A stretch of 43,682 nt of DNA from Terriglobia bacterium (GCA_020073105.1 JAIQFW010000112.1:6495-50176), one strand, 5' to 3'. Positions 1 through 10,600 are shown, numbered from the stretch's first letter. Translations and numbers: made by a program. The notes: generated by a model not told the origin, from the letters alone.

Positions 1-157
1 TGCCGCATGCTTCTCTCGGAGGACTTGCAGCCTGGATTTACATGGAGTGGAGTGACAGTAGTCAATCCTTTCTCTGAGAAGAGGCACGACCTGCTGGTTG
101 GGCTGCTGGGGGAATGACCGTCTTCTGCATCTGCTCATCGAAAGCTTGGCCTAACGC

Positions 158-883
158 TTACTTCCCTCGTCTCAACACGTAAATCACCCAGGGAGCGATC
201 CTGGTTTCGTTGAGCCACGCGTAGGGCTCGTCGCCTTTTGCCAGTGGCTTCAGGACTTGGATGGCCTGCAGGCCTGCTTCTCTATAGATCTCCCCGTACG
301 ACTCGTCGGTCCAGAGGACGTCTTCGACTGGCCTCCTGTCTTGGTGGTCGGTCACCACGATACGCACCACATCACCGCTTCGGGCCGAGGCGTTCTCCGG
401 AAAATCTTTGGTTGTAAACGAAGCCCATTCGTGCGTGTAGATTTCAGGTGACGAAACCAGGCTGACAATCACTCCATTCTGAGCCAGCAGCTTCCCAAGA
501 TCGCGAAAGATTCTCGCCTTCGTTGCTCCAGGAATATTGTCAAAGGTGAAGGCGGAGAGCACGAGGTCAAATGTTTCGACGTCGAGTTCGTCGAAATTGT
601 CACCGGGTACGAGCCGGTAATCGCCGGAAGGATCCACGCCGCGTGCGATCCGCAGCATGTCCTCGGAAACGTCTACTCCGGTTACATTGAACCCGAGTTT
701 CCGTAGGAACCTGCTTGACCTGCCGGTTCCACAGCCGAAGTCAAGCGCTCTGGTTCCGGTTACATGCTCGGCCAAAATGGCAGGCAGGTCACGGTATGCA
801 AGATAATAGGTGTTGGCGAACTCGAGCGTGGCGTACGCGTCGGCACGACTGGCATCTGCGTAACAGTTGACGAAGTCCATCAC
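158..883 (-). CDS. Class I SAM-dependent methyltransferase
   Basis: The 241-residue product has the class I methyltransferase fold signature. A glycine-rich SAM-binding motif I (LDFGCGTG, about residues 47-54) is followed by an acidic strand-2 end ([10 protein letters not shown], about 68-77) and a post-II segment [13 protein letters not shown] near 105-117. The substrate cannot be read from the sequence; the fold covers small molecules, quinones and tRNA. No signal peptide is seen, so it should be cytosolic. The gene starts with GTG (or ATG three bases later) inside the stop codon of RNase PH, a 4-bp overlap, so it is probably translationally coupled and last in the operon. In Bacillus and many other genomes the gene after rph is rdgB; here the methyltransferase takes that place. 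Fold assignment is firm, specific function unknown. Confidence 0.85.
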   Translation of the reverse strand: MMDFVNCYADASRADAYATLEFANTYYLAYRDLPAILAEHVTGTRALDFGCGTGRSSRFLRKLGFNVTGVDVSEDMLRIARGVDPSGDYRLVPGDNFDELDVETFDLVLSAFTFDNIPGATKARIFRDLGKLLAQNGVIVSLVSSPEIYTHEWASFTTKDFPENASARSGDVVRIVVTDHQDRRPVEDVLWTDESYGEIYREAGLQAIQVLKPLAKGDEPYAWLNETRIAPWVIYVLRRGK

Positions 884-1617
884 TGCCTCAGCGTCAAGGT
901 CCCCAAAATTGCCTGCTGCTTGGCAATCAAGGACTGTACACCCTGCTTGGCGAGCGCGAGCATCTTCTGCAGCTGTTGCTCGTCGAACACCTGATGTTCC
1001 GCCGTGGCCTGTACTTCGACCAGCTTGTGGCCTGCCGTCATGACAAAATTCATGTCTACATCGGCGCGGGAGTCTTCTTCATAGGAAAGATCGAGCAGGA
1101 TTTCACCGTCGACCATGCCCACACTCACCGCCGCAATAAAGTCGCGCAGCGGCACTGAAGTCAATGTTCCTGCCTGCACCAGTTTCTCCAATGCCAACCC
1201 GAGCGCCACGAAAGCCCCAGTGACGGAAGCCGTGCGCGTCCCGCCGTCCGCCTGGATCGCATCGCAATCAATCCACACCGTGCGTTCGCCCAGGCGCTGC
1301 AGGTCGGTGACCGCGCGCAGTGAGCGCCCGATCAGCCGTTGAATCTCGTGTGTCCTGCCACTCGGACGGCCCTTGTTCACCTCACGCGGAGTGCGGGTCA
1401 GCGTGGACCGTGGCAGCATGCTGTACTCGGCCGTGATCCAACCCTTGCCGGTGTTGCGCATGAACTGGGGCACGGTTTCTTCAACGGATGCGGTGCAAAT
1501 CACACGCGTGTTCCCAACTTCCATCAGGACCGAGCCCTCGGCGGTATGGATGTAATCGGGCAGGATGTTGACCGGCCGCATTTGGTCGGGGGCACGGTTA
1601 TCCGAGCGGTAAACCAT
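880..1617 (-). CDS. rph: Ribonuclease PH
   Basis: The 245-residue protein matches RNase PH along its whole length. It begins [13 protein letters not shown], has the phosphate/active-site region [15 protein letters not shown] near residues 86-100 and [15 protein letters not shown] near 117-131, and is the usual family length. RNase PH is a phosphorolytic 3'-to-5' exoribonuclease that forms a cytosolic hexameric ring and trims the 3' ends of tRNA precursors. It lies 36 bp downstream of the GerMN gene on the same strand and overlaps the following methyltransferase by 4 bp. The gerM-rph order is also found in Bacillus subtilis, which supports both assignments. No clear Shine-Dalgarno sequence precedes the ATG at 1617. 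Confidence 0.96.
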   Translation of the reverse strand: MVYRSDNRAPDQMRPVNILPDYIHTAEGSVLMEVGNTRVICTASVEETVPQFMRNTGKGWITAEYSMLPRSTLTRTPREVNKGRPSGRTHEIQRLIGRSLRAVTDLQRLGERTVWIDCDAIQADGGTRTASVTGAFVALGLALEKLVQAGTLTSVPLRDFIAAVSVGMVDGEILLDLSYEEDSRADVDMNFVMTAGHKLVEVQATAEHQVFDEQQLQKMLALAKQGVQSLIAKQQAILGTLTLRQ

Positions 1618-1653
1618 AGGCGGCGATTGTAAATGATCGCAGGTGGACAGCGC

Positions 1654-2250
1654 TCAGGGCACACTCTGCAGTTGTAACACCAGCTGATTGATTGCGCTGA
1701 CGTCGAAGAAAGCCGTCAGGTCGAGGTGTCCCGCCAGCGTGTCGCGTTCCTTGCCGTCCACCAGAATCTTGGCCCGGGTGAGTCCGGGAACATTGGCCGA
1801 CAGGGTCTGGACCAGCGAAGCCATGGTGAGTTCTTCCACCAGCACGCCCGAACGGTGATTGTCAGCCAAGACAGGATTGAGATCGATGACAGCCAGTCCT
1901 GGTTCCACCAGGTACACATCGCGAATCTCGGAGCCCGCAGCCAGAGGATGTGGGGAAGACGGGTCGAGATAGATGTTGAGTAAGGCCCGTAGCAGCTCCT
2001 GAGCCCGCTCCTGGCGCCCTGCGGGAAGGGGAATCCGGGCTGCTCGAGGGCGCAGCACGCCGGGGTCATCGTAGGCGACATACAGCGTGACCTGCTCAGT
2101 CGGCCCGGAGACCGGCGGCGCCACCGGTTGACTGTTGAGCGAGGCGGTTTCGGTCCCGCCCGCCCCCCGAATGTGCCAGGCATAGAGGCCCATCGCCAGC
2201 GCGATCACAATCATCACCGCGGCCGCAATCATCAGGTGGCGGGGGATCAT
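1654..2250 (-). CDS. GerMN-domain membrane-anchored protein
   Basis: A 198-residue protein with one N-terminal membrane segment (about residues 6-24) and then a GerMN domain (about 52-185). The domain is recognised from VTLYVAYDDPGVLRP, a basic-residue-flanked helix with ELLRALL, and the AVIDLNPVL and LVQTLS motifs. GerMN domains occur in spore germination proteins and in envelope lipoproteins of non-sporulating bacteria, and are thought to bind cell-wall components. It overlaps the upstream amidase by 4 bp (ATGA), so the two are probably made together and act on peptidoglycan on the outer side of the membrane. The enzymatic role, if any, is unknown. Confidence 0.85.
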   Translation of the reverse strand: MIPRHLMIAAAVMIVIALAMGLYAWHIRGAGGTETASLNSQPVAPPVSGPTEQVTLYVAYDDPGVLRPRAARIPLPAGRQERAQELLRALLNIYLDPSSPHPLAAGSEIRDVYLVEPGLAVIDLNPVLADNHRSGVLVEELTMASLVQTLSANVPGLTRAKILVDGKERDTLAGHLDLTAFFDVSAINQLVLQLQSVP

Positions 2251-3695
2251 TTTTTCCCTGCCATGAGTTGCTCGTGAAAGTTTGCAATTCCAGTGGCTAC
2301 CGCGCCCATAACCAGTTGTTGATAGTCGAGAGAATTCAGCTGCGAGATGTCGCTGCCGGAAGGCGCAACCTCAACCGCCGTGGCCGCCGCCGTGATGTTG
2401 TTCAATGGCCGCAGCGGCGCGATCAGAGTGCGAACGGACACTTGCTTGCTGCGCAGTTCTGCCGCTACGCTGGCTGTGGCCGTCTGGCTCGTTCCCGCGA
2501 ACGGAATCTGGGCGGCGTTCCAGTCGAGAAACGGTCCACGGTTTTCGGCGGTGGAAGAGGTGACGGCAGTGTAGAGGCGAACACCAGTACCTTGCGACGT
2601 GGCGTGCAAACACAGGTAGATCGCCGGCCCGGCGGAGTTGGTCATGCTGGCACGCTGATCGGCAGTAAGGGTGATGTCACCGTCGCGCAAAAGCAGGGTC
2701 GGGAGGCCGCGGGCTTCGAGCTGCTGACGCAGGCTGCGGCCGAGGGCCAGCGTGACATCCTTCTCCAGCATTTGCGCAGTGAGAGCAGCCCCACGCTCCG
2801 TTCCTCCGTGAGCGGCATCGACCACGGCGAAGTACCGCGGGGCGGCGGGAGGCATGGGATTGAGGGAATTGACCGGTGCTGCGGATGGAGCCCCGGCCGG
2901 CTGCAAGGCCCGGGTCTGTGCCATCGCCGCCGGCGGCGGAGCAATCGTAATTGTGCGGCCATCGTTGCTGAAGCTGGCCATCACCGGCACCGTGCTGCTT
3001 ACCAATATCTCGGCACCTCCGTTATTCTCCGCAAAGCTGGCCGAAGGGATGATTTTGCTGTTGAACGTCAACGTCTGTGAACCCGGGGCGACCACGGGTT
3101 CGTGATTGAATACCATGCGCAGTTTCCCGGGCTCGGTGGCAATCATGGGGTTCACCGGCGAAGTGAAGTTCACAACCAAACTCGGCGGCGTGGTGCTGCT
3201 TACTTGGGCCGTGAAGTGGATTGCAACATTGCCGATGAACAATCGCCGCGCTCCTTGGTTGAGGGTGGCCGGGCCACCGAGGATGCGCGATAGCAGTGTA
3301 CCGAGGCTGGACAGCGGCACGAGCCCTCGGCCATTCTCCAGCAGGAAATTCGCAGGCAGATCAAAATCCCCATTCCGGATACGGGCGCGTTTCTTGCCCG
3401 CGGTGAACTCGCTTTCTACGTCGTTGTAGCGGAGCCTCCAGGTGCCTCCACTCATCTTCGCACTCACCGTTCCTAGCGGTTCGAGAACTTCGAGGAGTCC
3501 CACGTAATCCAGCTTGTTGCGTTCGAGGACAGGCAGCGAGTAGTTGGCCACCCTGGAGTAGATCGAGATCCGCGCGTCGCCAGGAGGGTTGGACAGAAGC
3601 AGCGCACAGGACAACGCCAAAAGAATGCAGACCAGAATCAGGGAACCGAACCCTTCCTTCATTCGCTGAAGCCACCCCGGGATGACGTCCCTCAA
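2247..3695 (-). CDS. N-acetylmuramoyl-L-alanine amidase with AMIN domain
   Basis: The product (482 residues) has an N-terminal membrane or signal segment (about 17-35), an AMIN-like beta domain in the middle (about 150-250), a Pro/Ala-rich linker, and a C-terminal Amidase_3 domain (from about 290). Zinc ligands expected for the family are visible: His in DAAHGG, Glu in LEKDVTL and His in LCLHATS. The catalytic Glu is likely in AVEVAPSG near the C-terminus. The enzyme cleaves the amide between N-acetylmuramic acid and the stem peptide, acting in the periplasm in cell separation or wall remodelling. The start is TTG at 3695, supported by GGAGG eight bases upstream; the ATG at 3662 is the alternative. 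It follows DUF1015 by 20 bp and overlaps the GerMN gene by 4 bp. Confidence 0.9.
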   Translation of the reverse strand: MRDVIPGWLQRMKEGFGSLILVCILLALSCALLLSNPPGDARISIYSRVANYSLPVLERNKLDYVGLLEVLEPLGTVSAKMSGGTWRLRYNDVESEFTAGKKRARIRNGDFDLPANFLLENGRGLVPLSSLGTLLSRILGGPATLNQGARRLFIGNVAIHFTAQVSSTTPPSLVVNFTSPVNPMIATEPGKLRMVFNHEPVVAPGSQTLTFNSKIIPSASFAENNGGAEILVSSTVPVMASFSNDGRTITIAPPPAAMAQTRALQPAGAPSAAPVNSLNPMPPAAPRYFAVVDAAHGGTERGAALTAQMLEKDVTLALGRSLRQQLEARGLPTLLLRDGDITLTADQRASMTNSAGPAIYLCLHATSQGTGVRLYTAVTSSTAENRGPFLDWNAAQIPFAGTSQTATASVAAELRSKQVSVRTLIAPLRPLNNITAAATAVEVAPSGSDISQLNSLDYQQLVMGAVATGIANFHEQLMAGKK

Positions 3696-3715
3696 GGTTG
3701 GTTCCTCCGACCGGT

Positions 3716-5059
3716 CTACTTTAGCGCATAAATCGCAAGTCCACTGAGCAATTTGGGATAGAAATCAGTGGACTTCTGCGGGAGCACTTCGCCGGCAAAC
3801 GCGATGTCACGCACCTGCCGCATCCGCACCGGATTCATGAGAAAGGCCACGTTCGCCCCGCCCTCGCGTACCCGGGTCATGGCTTCGCCGGCGTCGCGCA
3901 CGTAATTGATGTTCTGCTGGTCGCGGATGGACTCTTCGGAGAGCCCTAGCACGGCCTCCAACAGGCACTTATGCAACTGGACAACATCGAGCGATTGCTG
4001 GCGCAGCGAAACCCCCGCAAAAAGATTCGAACCGATCGTCTTCGCTGTGTCGAAGAGGAATGCACGGTTCGCGGTAATTCCCAGCAGGGCCGTGCCGGCG
4101 TGCCCGGCCTCGCGCAGAATTCCCATGGCCCGTCCGGCATCGACCGTTGGATCGACCTCCTCTACGCTGAAGTAACTGCGGGAGCGTTCCTTTAGAGCAT
4201 CGGCGGAGAACGACCCTAACCCATGCACCACGCGATGGGTGGGCAGAATCACCAGGCCAGGGCTGTCCATGTTAATAAAAGTCATCATCACCAGTTCATG
4301 AGGAGCCATTGCCGAGATGACTTGGCGAGCCGCGTCGCGGGAAGCCTCGGGCACGGAATCGGGAGCGTCCTGGGTCCGGCGTTCGTTCCGATAGTTCAGA
4401 GCAGTTTCGTAGCGATGGTGGCCGTCGGCAATGATCAGCTTCTTATCGCGCATTTTGCCCTGTATCAGCTCAATCAAGCCGGGGTCGGAGACCTTCCATA
4501 CCTGGTGACGAACCCCATACTCATCGTGGATGTCCACATCTGGCCCGGAGGTCGTCGGCAACACGCCTTCAATCTCCCCCGCTGGATCGCTGTAGAGCAT
4601 AAAGAGTTGCCCGAAGTGCGCCCGGGTCGCCCGCAATAGCTCGAGACGGTCAGCTTTGGGTTTGGCCAGTGTCTGCTCGTGGCGGAACACCACGTGACCC
4701 GTGTAGTCCTCAATGCGCCCCAGCGCAATGAACCCTCGCCGCTCCAGTTTGGTCTTGCCACCGGGAGCGGTGAAATGCTGCACGTACGCGTAGATAGAGG
4801 GTTGGGCGTCCTGCAGAAAGATACCTTGCCTCCGCCAGTCTTGAAAGGAAGCCGCGGCTCGGGTATAGGAATTATCTCCAGGATGGTCCGCCGCCTCCCG
4901 TTTCCCCAGGATGATGCGTACCAGGTTGTGAGGGCTGGCCGTGTAATAGCGTTCCTGCATCTCAGGAGTGATCTTGTCGTAGGGTTGAGTCACGACCCGG
5001 TCCAGATCGACCCGGGAGGGGTCGTAACGCAGAGCGCGGAAGGGGGCAATGTAGGCCAT
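3716..5059 (-). CDS. DUF1015 family protein (SerK/SbnI-related)
   Basis: A 447-residue protein of the DUF1015 family. The family start (MAYIAPFRALRYDP) and the conserved motif ADGHHRYETAL near residue 210 are present. The motif resembles the ParB-like nucleotide-binding signature shared with the free-serine kinases SerK and SbnI, so a small-molecule kinase activity is possible but unproven here. The open frame continues upstream to 5218, but the extra 53 residues do not look like the family, so the ATG at 5059 is chosen. It is first in a five-gene minus-strand operon with amidase, GerMN, rph and methyltransferase, and is divergent from the VWA genes. Confidence 0.87.
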   Translation of the reverse strand: MAYIAPFRALRYDPSRVDLDRVVTQPYDKITPEMQERYYTASPHNLVRIILGKREAADHPGDNSYTRAAASFQDWRRQGIFLQDAQPSIYAYVQHFTAPGGKTKLERRGFIALGRIEDYTGHVVFRHEQTLAKPKADRLELLRATRAHFGQLFMLYSDPAGEIEGVLPTTSGPDVDIHDEYGVRHQVWKVSDPGLIELIQGKMRDKKLIIADGHHRYETALNYRNERRTQDAPDSVPEASRDAARQVISAMAPHELVMMTFINMDSPGLVILPTHRVVHGLGSFSADALKERSRSYFSVEEVDPTVDAGRAMGILREAGHAGTALLGITANRAFLFDTAKTIGSNLFAGVSLRQQSLDVVQLHKCLLEAVLGLSEESIRDQQNINYVRDAGEAMTRVREGGANVAFLMNPVRMRQVRDIAFAGEVLPQKSTDFYPKLLSGLAIYALK

Positions 5060-5410
5060 GGCCGGAACCCGGCATTTTACTAGACCCTGGCCTTTCTGGG
5101 GCGAGTCGAGACTGGGTCCTGGGCCGAATTCGGGACCAAGTGCTATGAACTGCCTATTCCGCGGGAGATTTGACAGGAATTTGACAACGGTGGTTGGCAA
5201 GGGGTGGTTAAATTTCACTTATAGGTGAGCAAACTTTTGCACAAGATGTCCATCTCAGGTCGCAAAAAAAGGCTGACACTGCAGCCGGGAAGCTGTGGTA
5301 GCATCAGCCCAAGTGAGGTCCCTATGGCCCGCCATTGTGGACGCGGGTCCATTCACTCCCGGAAGAAAGATGGCACCCAGTCGGCCCTTCCCTGGACACT
5401 AACTAGATCT

Positions 5411-6427
5411 ATGCGTTGTCCTGAGCGAGCGGCGATCGCCTGCGTTTCAACTGTCCTTCTTGCTTCCTTGTTCTGGGTTTCGCCCCGCGCCGGCGCGCAG
5501 GTCTCCATCGATGAAGTTCATGTCACGCCACGAATTGAGGCCGCCAAGCCCCAAGCTCTGGATGTGCTCAACCCGGCGTTGAGGACCCGCACCAAGCCAC
5601 TCAAGGTCGATGTAAGCCTGGTGCTGGTCCCGGTTACGATCACCGACCCCATGAATCGCCTGGTCACCGGACTGGACCGGGAGAACTTCCAGATCTTTGA
5701 GGACCAATCGCCGCAGGAACTCAAGTCATTTTCCAGTGAGGATGCTCCGGTCTCCATCGGCGTGATCTTCGATATGAGCGGGAGCATGAACAGCAAGATC
5801 GAGCGTGCCCGCGAGGCGGTGATCGAATTCTTCAAGACCGCCAACCCTCAAGACGAATTCTTCATGGTGACCTTTGCCGACAAGCCCGAAGAGGTCTCCG
5901 ACTTCACCTCTTCGGTGGAGGACATTCAGGGCAAGTTGGTGTACACCGTCCCCAAGGGAAGGACGGCCCTGCTCGACGCGATTTATCTGGGCATCAGCAA
6001 AATGCGTCAGGCACGATTCTCGAAGAAGGCGTTGTTGATCATCTCCGACGGCGGCGACAACCACAGCCGTTACACCGAAGGTGAGATCAAGTCGGTGGTG
6101 AAGGAAGCGGATGTAATGCTGTACGCCATCGGCATTTACGACCACAACATGGCGACTAGCGAAGAGATGTTGGGGCCGGAGTTGTTGAGTGATATTACAG
6201 AGCTCACCGGGGGGCGCGCTTTTACCATCGACAATCCCAATGATCTGGCCGACGTCGCCACCAAAATTGGGATCGAGCTGCGCAACCAATACATGCTTGG
6301 TTACCGTCCTAGCAATGCGGGGCACAACGGCAAATGGCGTAAAATAAAAGTGAAATTACTTCCACCCAAAGGATTGCCGCCGCTCCGGGTATTCGCGAAG
6401 ACGGGATACTATGCACCTTCGGAATGA
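5411..6427 (+). CDS. VWA-domain exported protein (VWFA-related acidobacterial type) 1
   Basis: A 338-residue protein with a signal peptide (about residues 1-30, ending RAGAQ), a short beta domain (PVTITDPMNRLVTGL, the typical pre-VWA region) and a von Willebrand A domain. The MIDAS metal site DMSGSMNS starts at residue 121, and a TALLDAIY segment and the ISDGGDN segment follow. It ends in the family-typical NQYMLGYRPSN...TGYYAP. Such proteins are abundant in Acidobacteria; they probably mediate metal-dependent protein binding outside the cytoplasm, but partners are unknown. The open frame begins at 5225, but the signal peptide points to the ATG at 5411. It overlaps the next VWA gene by 17 bp. 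Confidence 0.88.
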   Translation: MRCPERAAIACVSTVLLASLFWVSPRAGAQVSIDEVHVTPRIEAAKPQALDVLNPALRTRTKPLKVDVSLVLVPVTITDPMNRLVTGLDRENFQIFEDQSPQELKSFSSEDAPVSIGVIFDMSGSMNSKIERAREAVIEFFKTANPQDEFFMVTFADKPEEVSDFTSSVEDIQGKLVYTVPKGRTALLDAIYLGISKMRQARFSKKALLIISDGGDNHSRYTEGEIKSVVKEADVMLYAIGIYDHNMATSEEMLGPELLSDITELTGGRAFTIDNPNDLADVATKIGIELRNQYMLGYRPSNAGHNGKWRKIKVKLLPPKGLPPLRVFAKTGYYAPSE

Positions 6428-7523
6428 TCGAGTTCTGGCTATCCTGGCCGTTTTTCTCCTCCTCACTTTAGCCATCGCGGCGCCGGGTACAGCTGGACTG
6501 GACCCTTCACCTGGCGGTTCAGGACAATCCGCAGCTCCGGCAAATTCTCCTCCGCTGGCAACCACCCCCGTGCAACCCGCCACTTCCGTTTCCGCTGGCC
6601 AGCACCCGGCACAACCGTTGTCTGCGGCACAAGATCAAGAGCAGGCTCCTCCGAGTGACGACAGCGTATTCGTCTTCAAGAAAGAGGTTGAAGAGGTGGC
6701 CGTGCACGCCACCGTGGTCGACGACCAGGGCCACATGGTGCTCGACCTTCCGAAAAGCGCTTTCGCCGTATTCGAGAACGGCCAGCCTCAGACCATGACC
6801 TCGTTCCGCCACGAAGACATCCCGGTGGCGATGGGAATCGTGATCGACAACTCAGGCTCGATGCGGGAAAAGCGTGACAAGGTGAACAAAGCCGCCCTCA
6901 ACCTGGTGCGATCCAGCAACCCCCAGGACCAGGTATTTGTGGTGAATTTTAACGATGAGTACTACCTGGACCAGCCTTTCACCAGTAGCATCAAGAAACT
7001 CAGCGAGGCGCTGGAGAAGGTTGAGGCGCGGGGTGGAACCGCATTGTACGACGCGTTGGTGGCCTCGGCCGACTATATGAAAGCGCAGGCCCGCCTGCAA
7101 AAGAAAGTGGTGTTCGTAGTCACCGATGGGGAGGACACCGCCAGCCAGGAGTCCTTGGAGGAGGCCGTGCGCCGGCTGCAGGAAGAAAACGGACCAACGG
7201 TGTACGCCATCGGTTTATTGGGCGAAGAGAAGTCCCGCCGTGCCAAGCGTGCGCTGGAGACCCTTGCCAAGAGCACGGGAGGACTTGCGTTCCTGCCCCG
7301 GTCCCTCGATGAAGTCGATGAAATAAGCCGTGACGTGGCGCACGACATTCGCAACCAGTACACCATCGGGTACAAGCCCACCACTCCGAAGACCGTGGGC
7401 GGCTATCGCACGATCCGTGTGGAAGCGCGCGCCAAGGGACACAAGAAACTTACCGTCAGAACGCGCAGCGGTTACTACCCGGGGCAGGAGCAATCGCAAC
7501 CGCGGTCTCCAGGTTCCAATTGA
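6411..7523 (+). CDS. VWA-domain exported protein (VWFA-related acidobacterial type) 2
   Basis: A 370-residue paralogue of the preceding gene. It has a signal peptide (about 1-28), then a Pro/Ala/Gln-rich low-complexity linker (about 30-80), a pre-VWA beta region, and a VWA domain with MIDAS DNSGSMREK from residue 146, TALYDAL and VTDGEDTAS. The end, NQYTIGYKPTT...RSGYYPG, matches its neighbour. The ATG at 6411 lies inside the last codons of gene 1, so translation is probably coupled; the upstream GGGAT is only a weak ribosome binding site. Tandem duplication with divergence is the simplest origin. The two may form a hetero-oligomer, which is inference only. Confidence 0.87.
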   Translation: MHLRNDRVLAILAVFLLLTLAIAAPGTAGLDPSPGGSGQSAAPANSPPLATTPVQPATSVSAGQHPAQPLSAAQDQEQAPPSDDSVFVFKKEVEEVAVHATVVDDQGHMVLDLPKSAFAVFENGQPQTMTSFRHEDIPVAMGIVIDNSGSMREKRDKVNKAALNLVRSSNPQDQVFVVNFNDEYYLDQPFTSSIKKLSEALEKVEARGGTALYDALVASADYMKAQARLQKKVVFVVTDGEDTASQESLEEAVRRLQEENGPTVYAIGLLGEEKSRRAKRALETLAKSTGGLAFLPRSLDEVDEISRDVAHDIRNQYTIGYKPTTPKTVGGYRTIRVEARAKGHKKLTVRTRSGYYPGQEQSQPRSPGSN

Positions 7524-7609
7524 TCGCCGCAGTGCCGCGGCGTAGCCCCTTTCAGCAAGATCGCACCTTCCGCTACACTAGGCCTATCTAAGGGCGAGGA
7601 GCCCATTCA

Positions 7610-10600
7610 TTGCACAAGTTCACGTTTCCTTTCTACAAGCTCGTTGTTTTTTCCTTTCTTGGTTTGTTGATTGCCGTATGGGCCGGCGCGCAGGCCGTTC
7701 CCCCAGATCTTTACGGCGGCCTCAAGTGGCGGCTGATTGGGCCGTTCCGTGGAGGCCGTGCCGTGGCAGTTGCTGGAATACCCGGCAACCCCACCACCTT
7801 CTACTTTGGCGCCGTCAACGGCGGTATCTGGCAGACAACGGATGCGGGTAACGTCTGGAAACCAATTTTCGATGGCCAGCACATAGCCTCGATCGGTGCG
7901 CTCGCTGTCGCTCCGTCCGATCCGAAGGTCCTTTACGCGGGCACAGGAGAGTCGGACATCCGCTCCGATCTGTCATCCGGAGACGGTGTCTACAAATCGA
8001 CCAATGGCGGCCAGACCTGGGCCAACGTCGGACTGCGCGACTCGGGGCAGATCAGCCGGATCGTCGTGGATCCCCACGATGCCAATGTTGTGTTCGTGGC
8101 CGTGCTCGGACATGCCTACGGCCCGAATACAGAACGCGGAGTCTATAAGTCAACCGACGGAGGCGCTAGTTGGAACAAGGTTCTTGACTCAGGTCCGGAG
8201 ATCGGAGCCGCCGATCTCGCCATCGCGACGGAGAACCCCAACATTCTTTTTGCCACCATGTGGAGGGCACGTCGTCCGCCCTGGAGCACCTACGCACCAC
8301 TGGGCGGGCCAGGAAGCGGTCTCTTCCGCTCGCAGGATGGCGGCCGTACCTGGACGCACCTCGCCGGCGCTGGACTTCCCGAAGGCGACTGGGGCCGCTC
8401 CGGCGTCGCAGTGTCACCGAGCGGCAAGCGCGTGTACGCGGTCATTGATGCCAAACCAGCCGGGCTGTATCGCTCCGATGACGGGGGCAATACCTGGGCG
8501 CTACACAACTCCGACCGCCGTCTCACCAGCCGTTCCTGGTATTTCAGCAGCATCACCATTGATCCGCAGAATCCGGATGTCATCTACGTGCCGAATGTCG
8601 CGCTGTACCGGTCCGAGGATGGCGGCAAGACCATTTCCGTCTTGCGTGGCGCTCCCGGCGGCGATGACTATCACCAACTGTGGGTCGATCCCAAGGACTC
8701 TTCACGCATGATTCTTGGTACCGACCAGGGAACCACCATCAGTGGGAACTACGGCAGGACCTGGAGCTCCTGGAATAACCAGCCCACCGCGCAGCTTTAT
8801 CACGTCATCACCGATGACAGGTTTCCCTACGTGGTTTACGGCACCCAGCAGGACAGTGGTGCCATTGCCGTGCCCAGCCGTACCGATCATGGCCAGATCG
8901 CTGCTGGCGATGCGTTCACGGCAAGCGGGAGTGAGAGTGGATATATCGCGCCCGATCCCAATGACCCCAACATTCTCTATGTCAGCAGCGCCTATGGCGG
9001 TGTGGTCCGTTTCGATATGCGCACTTCCTTCAGTCAGGATGTCACCCCCTGGCCCGTTCCAACCTGGAATACCGAAATTATTGACCGCAAGTACCGCGAT
9101 CCCTGGGCGCCTGTCCTCCTGTTCTCGCCGTTCGACAAGAAGACGTTGTATCTGGGAACTCAGTTCGTGATGAAGACCGCTGACGGAGGCCTGCATTGGG
9201 AGAAGATCAGTCCCGATCTCACTGGCTCAATTCGGCGCGAAGGCGACAAGAAACCGGAAGGGCCACCGACCGTGGAGAACTCGAAGGAGCGCGGATATGG
9301 TGTGGTGTTCAGCATTGCACCTTCTACTCTCAACGGGGACCTGATCTGGGCCGGAAGCGACACCGGATTGATTCACCTGACCCGGGACGGTGGGAAGACC
9401 TGGAAGGATGTGACCCCGAAAGGCCTCAGCGACTGGGGCAAGATCTCGTTGATCGATCAGAAGCCGTACCTCTACCGCACGCGCGACTACGGCGAGACCT
9501 GGCAACTGATCACCGACGGCATGAGCGCACCGTCGTTCCTGCGAGCGGTTCGAGAAGATCCGCAGATGAAAGGCCTGCTCTATGCCGGTACCGAACTCGG
9601 CGTTTACCTTTCCTTCGACGACGGCGATCACTGGCAGTCGCTGCAATTGAATCTCCCCGCGACGTCGGTTCAGGACCTGGTGATTCACGGCGACGACCTG
9701 GTAATCGGCACTCACGGGCGCTCGTTCTGGATTCTCGACGACATGACTCCGCTGCGACAAGCCAAAGAGGCTGCAGAAGCCGCAGGGGCGTATCTGTACC
9801 GCCCGGAAACCGCCTTTCGCGTGGACAACGATTCGTATCCCGGTACCCCGCTTCCTCCCGAAGAGCCGACAGCCGAGAACCCTCCCAATGGCGCAATCAT
9901 CGACTACTACCTCAAGAGCGCCGCTGATCACGTAAAGATTGAAGTCTTCGACCAGATGCAAAAGCTGGTCACCAGCTTCTCCTCCGACGAGAGGAACGAG
10001 CCAAGACACCGGCTGGTCCCCATCGCGGAGCGATGGTTCCCCAAACCCCAAGTCGTGGAGCGGGCTTCCGGAATGCATCGCTTCGTCTGGAATCTCGAGT
10101 GGAAGACATCGAGTGTTGAGAGTGCGGACCTGGATGATGACGATCATTCCGTCCTGCACGGCCCGCGCGTAGTGCCAGGCGCCTACGAGGTGCGGCTTAC
10201 GGCCAATGGAAAAACCAGCAGCCAAAGCCTCAAGGTGGTGATGGACCCAAGATCGACGGCTACCACCGGGGAGTTGGAGCGTCAGTTCCAGTTGGGCCAG
10301 CAGATGTTCGAGGAAGCGCTTCAGGGTCGGAAGGCAGCGGCCGAGATCCTTTCGACCCAAAAACAAATTGCCGATCTGGAAGCCAGGTTAAAGGCGCAAC
10401 CCGATGCGATCAAAGCAAGCGTCTCGCAACTGAAGAGCGAGTTGTTAGGGATCATGAAAGGGAGCTCAGGCCCCTCCGGCAAGGCGATGGGGCTTGAGGA
10501 CGCGAACAGCGCAGTTGCCGCTGCTCTGCGAGTTGTGGAAAGCAGCGACCGGGAGGTACCTTCACAGGCGCTCGCGGTCTTCGGGGAGTCGGATCAGGCA

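Noticed and set aside
1-157. A plus-strand frame open from base 1 to the TGA at 115-117, and another ending near 82
   Set aside because: Only 26-38 codons are visible, without recognisable motifs, so no partial gene is called.
5169-5186. Two TTTGACA strings 12 bp apart as -35 boxes for the VWA operon
   Set aside because: No acceptable -10 box lies at the needed spacing, so a promoter is not claimed.
7525-7542. CGCCGC-AGTGCC-GCGGCG hairpin after the second VWA gene as terminator
   Set aside because: The stem is short and no T-run follows closely, so it is not distinguishable from chance in G+C-rich DNA.
9227-10366. Long minus-strand open frame of 379 codons
   Set aside because: It is antisense to the VPS10 protein A gene, which has strong domain evidence. 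The translated product shows no known fold and results from high G+C codon bias.
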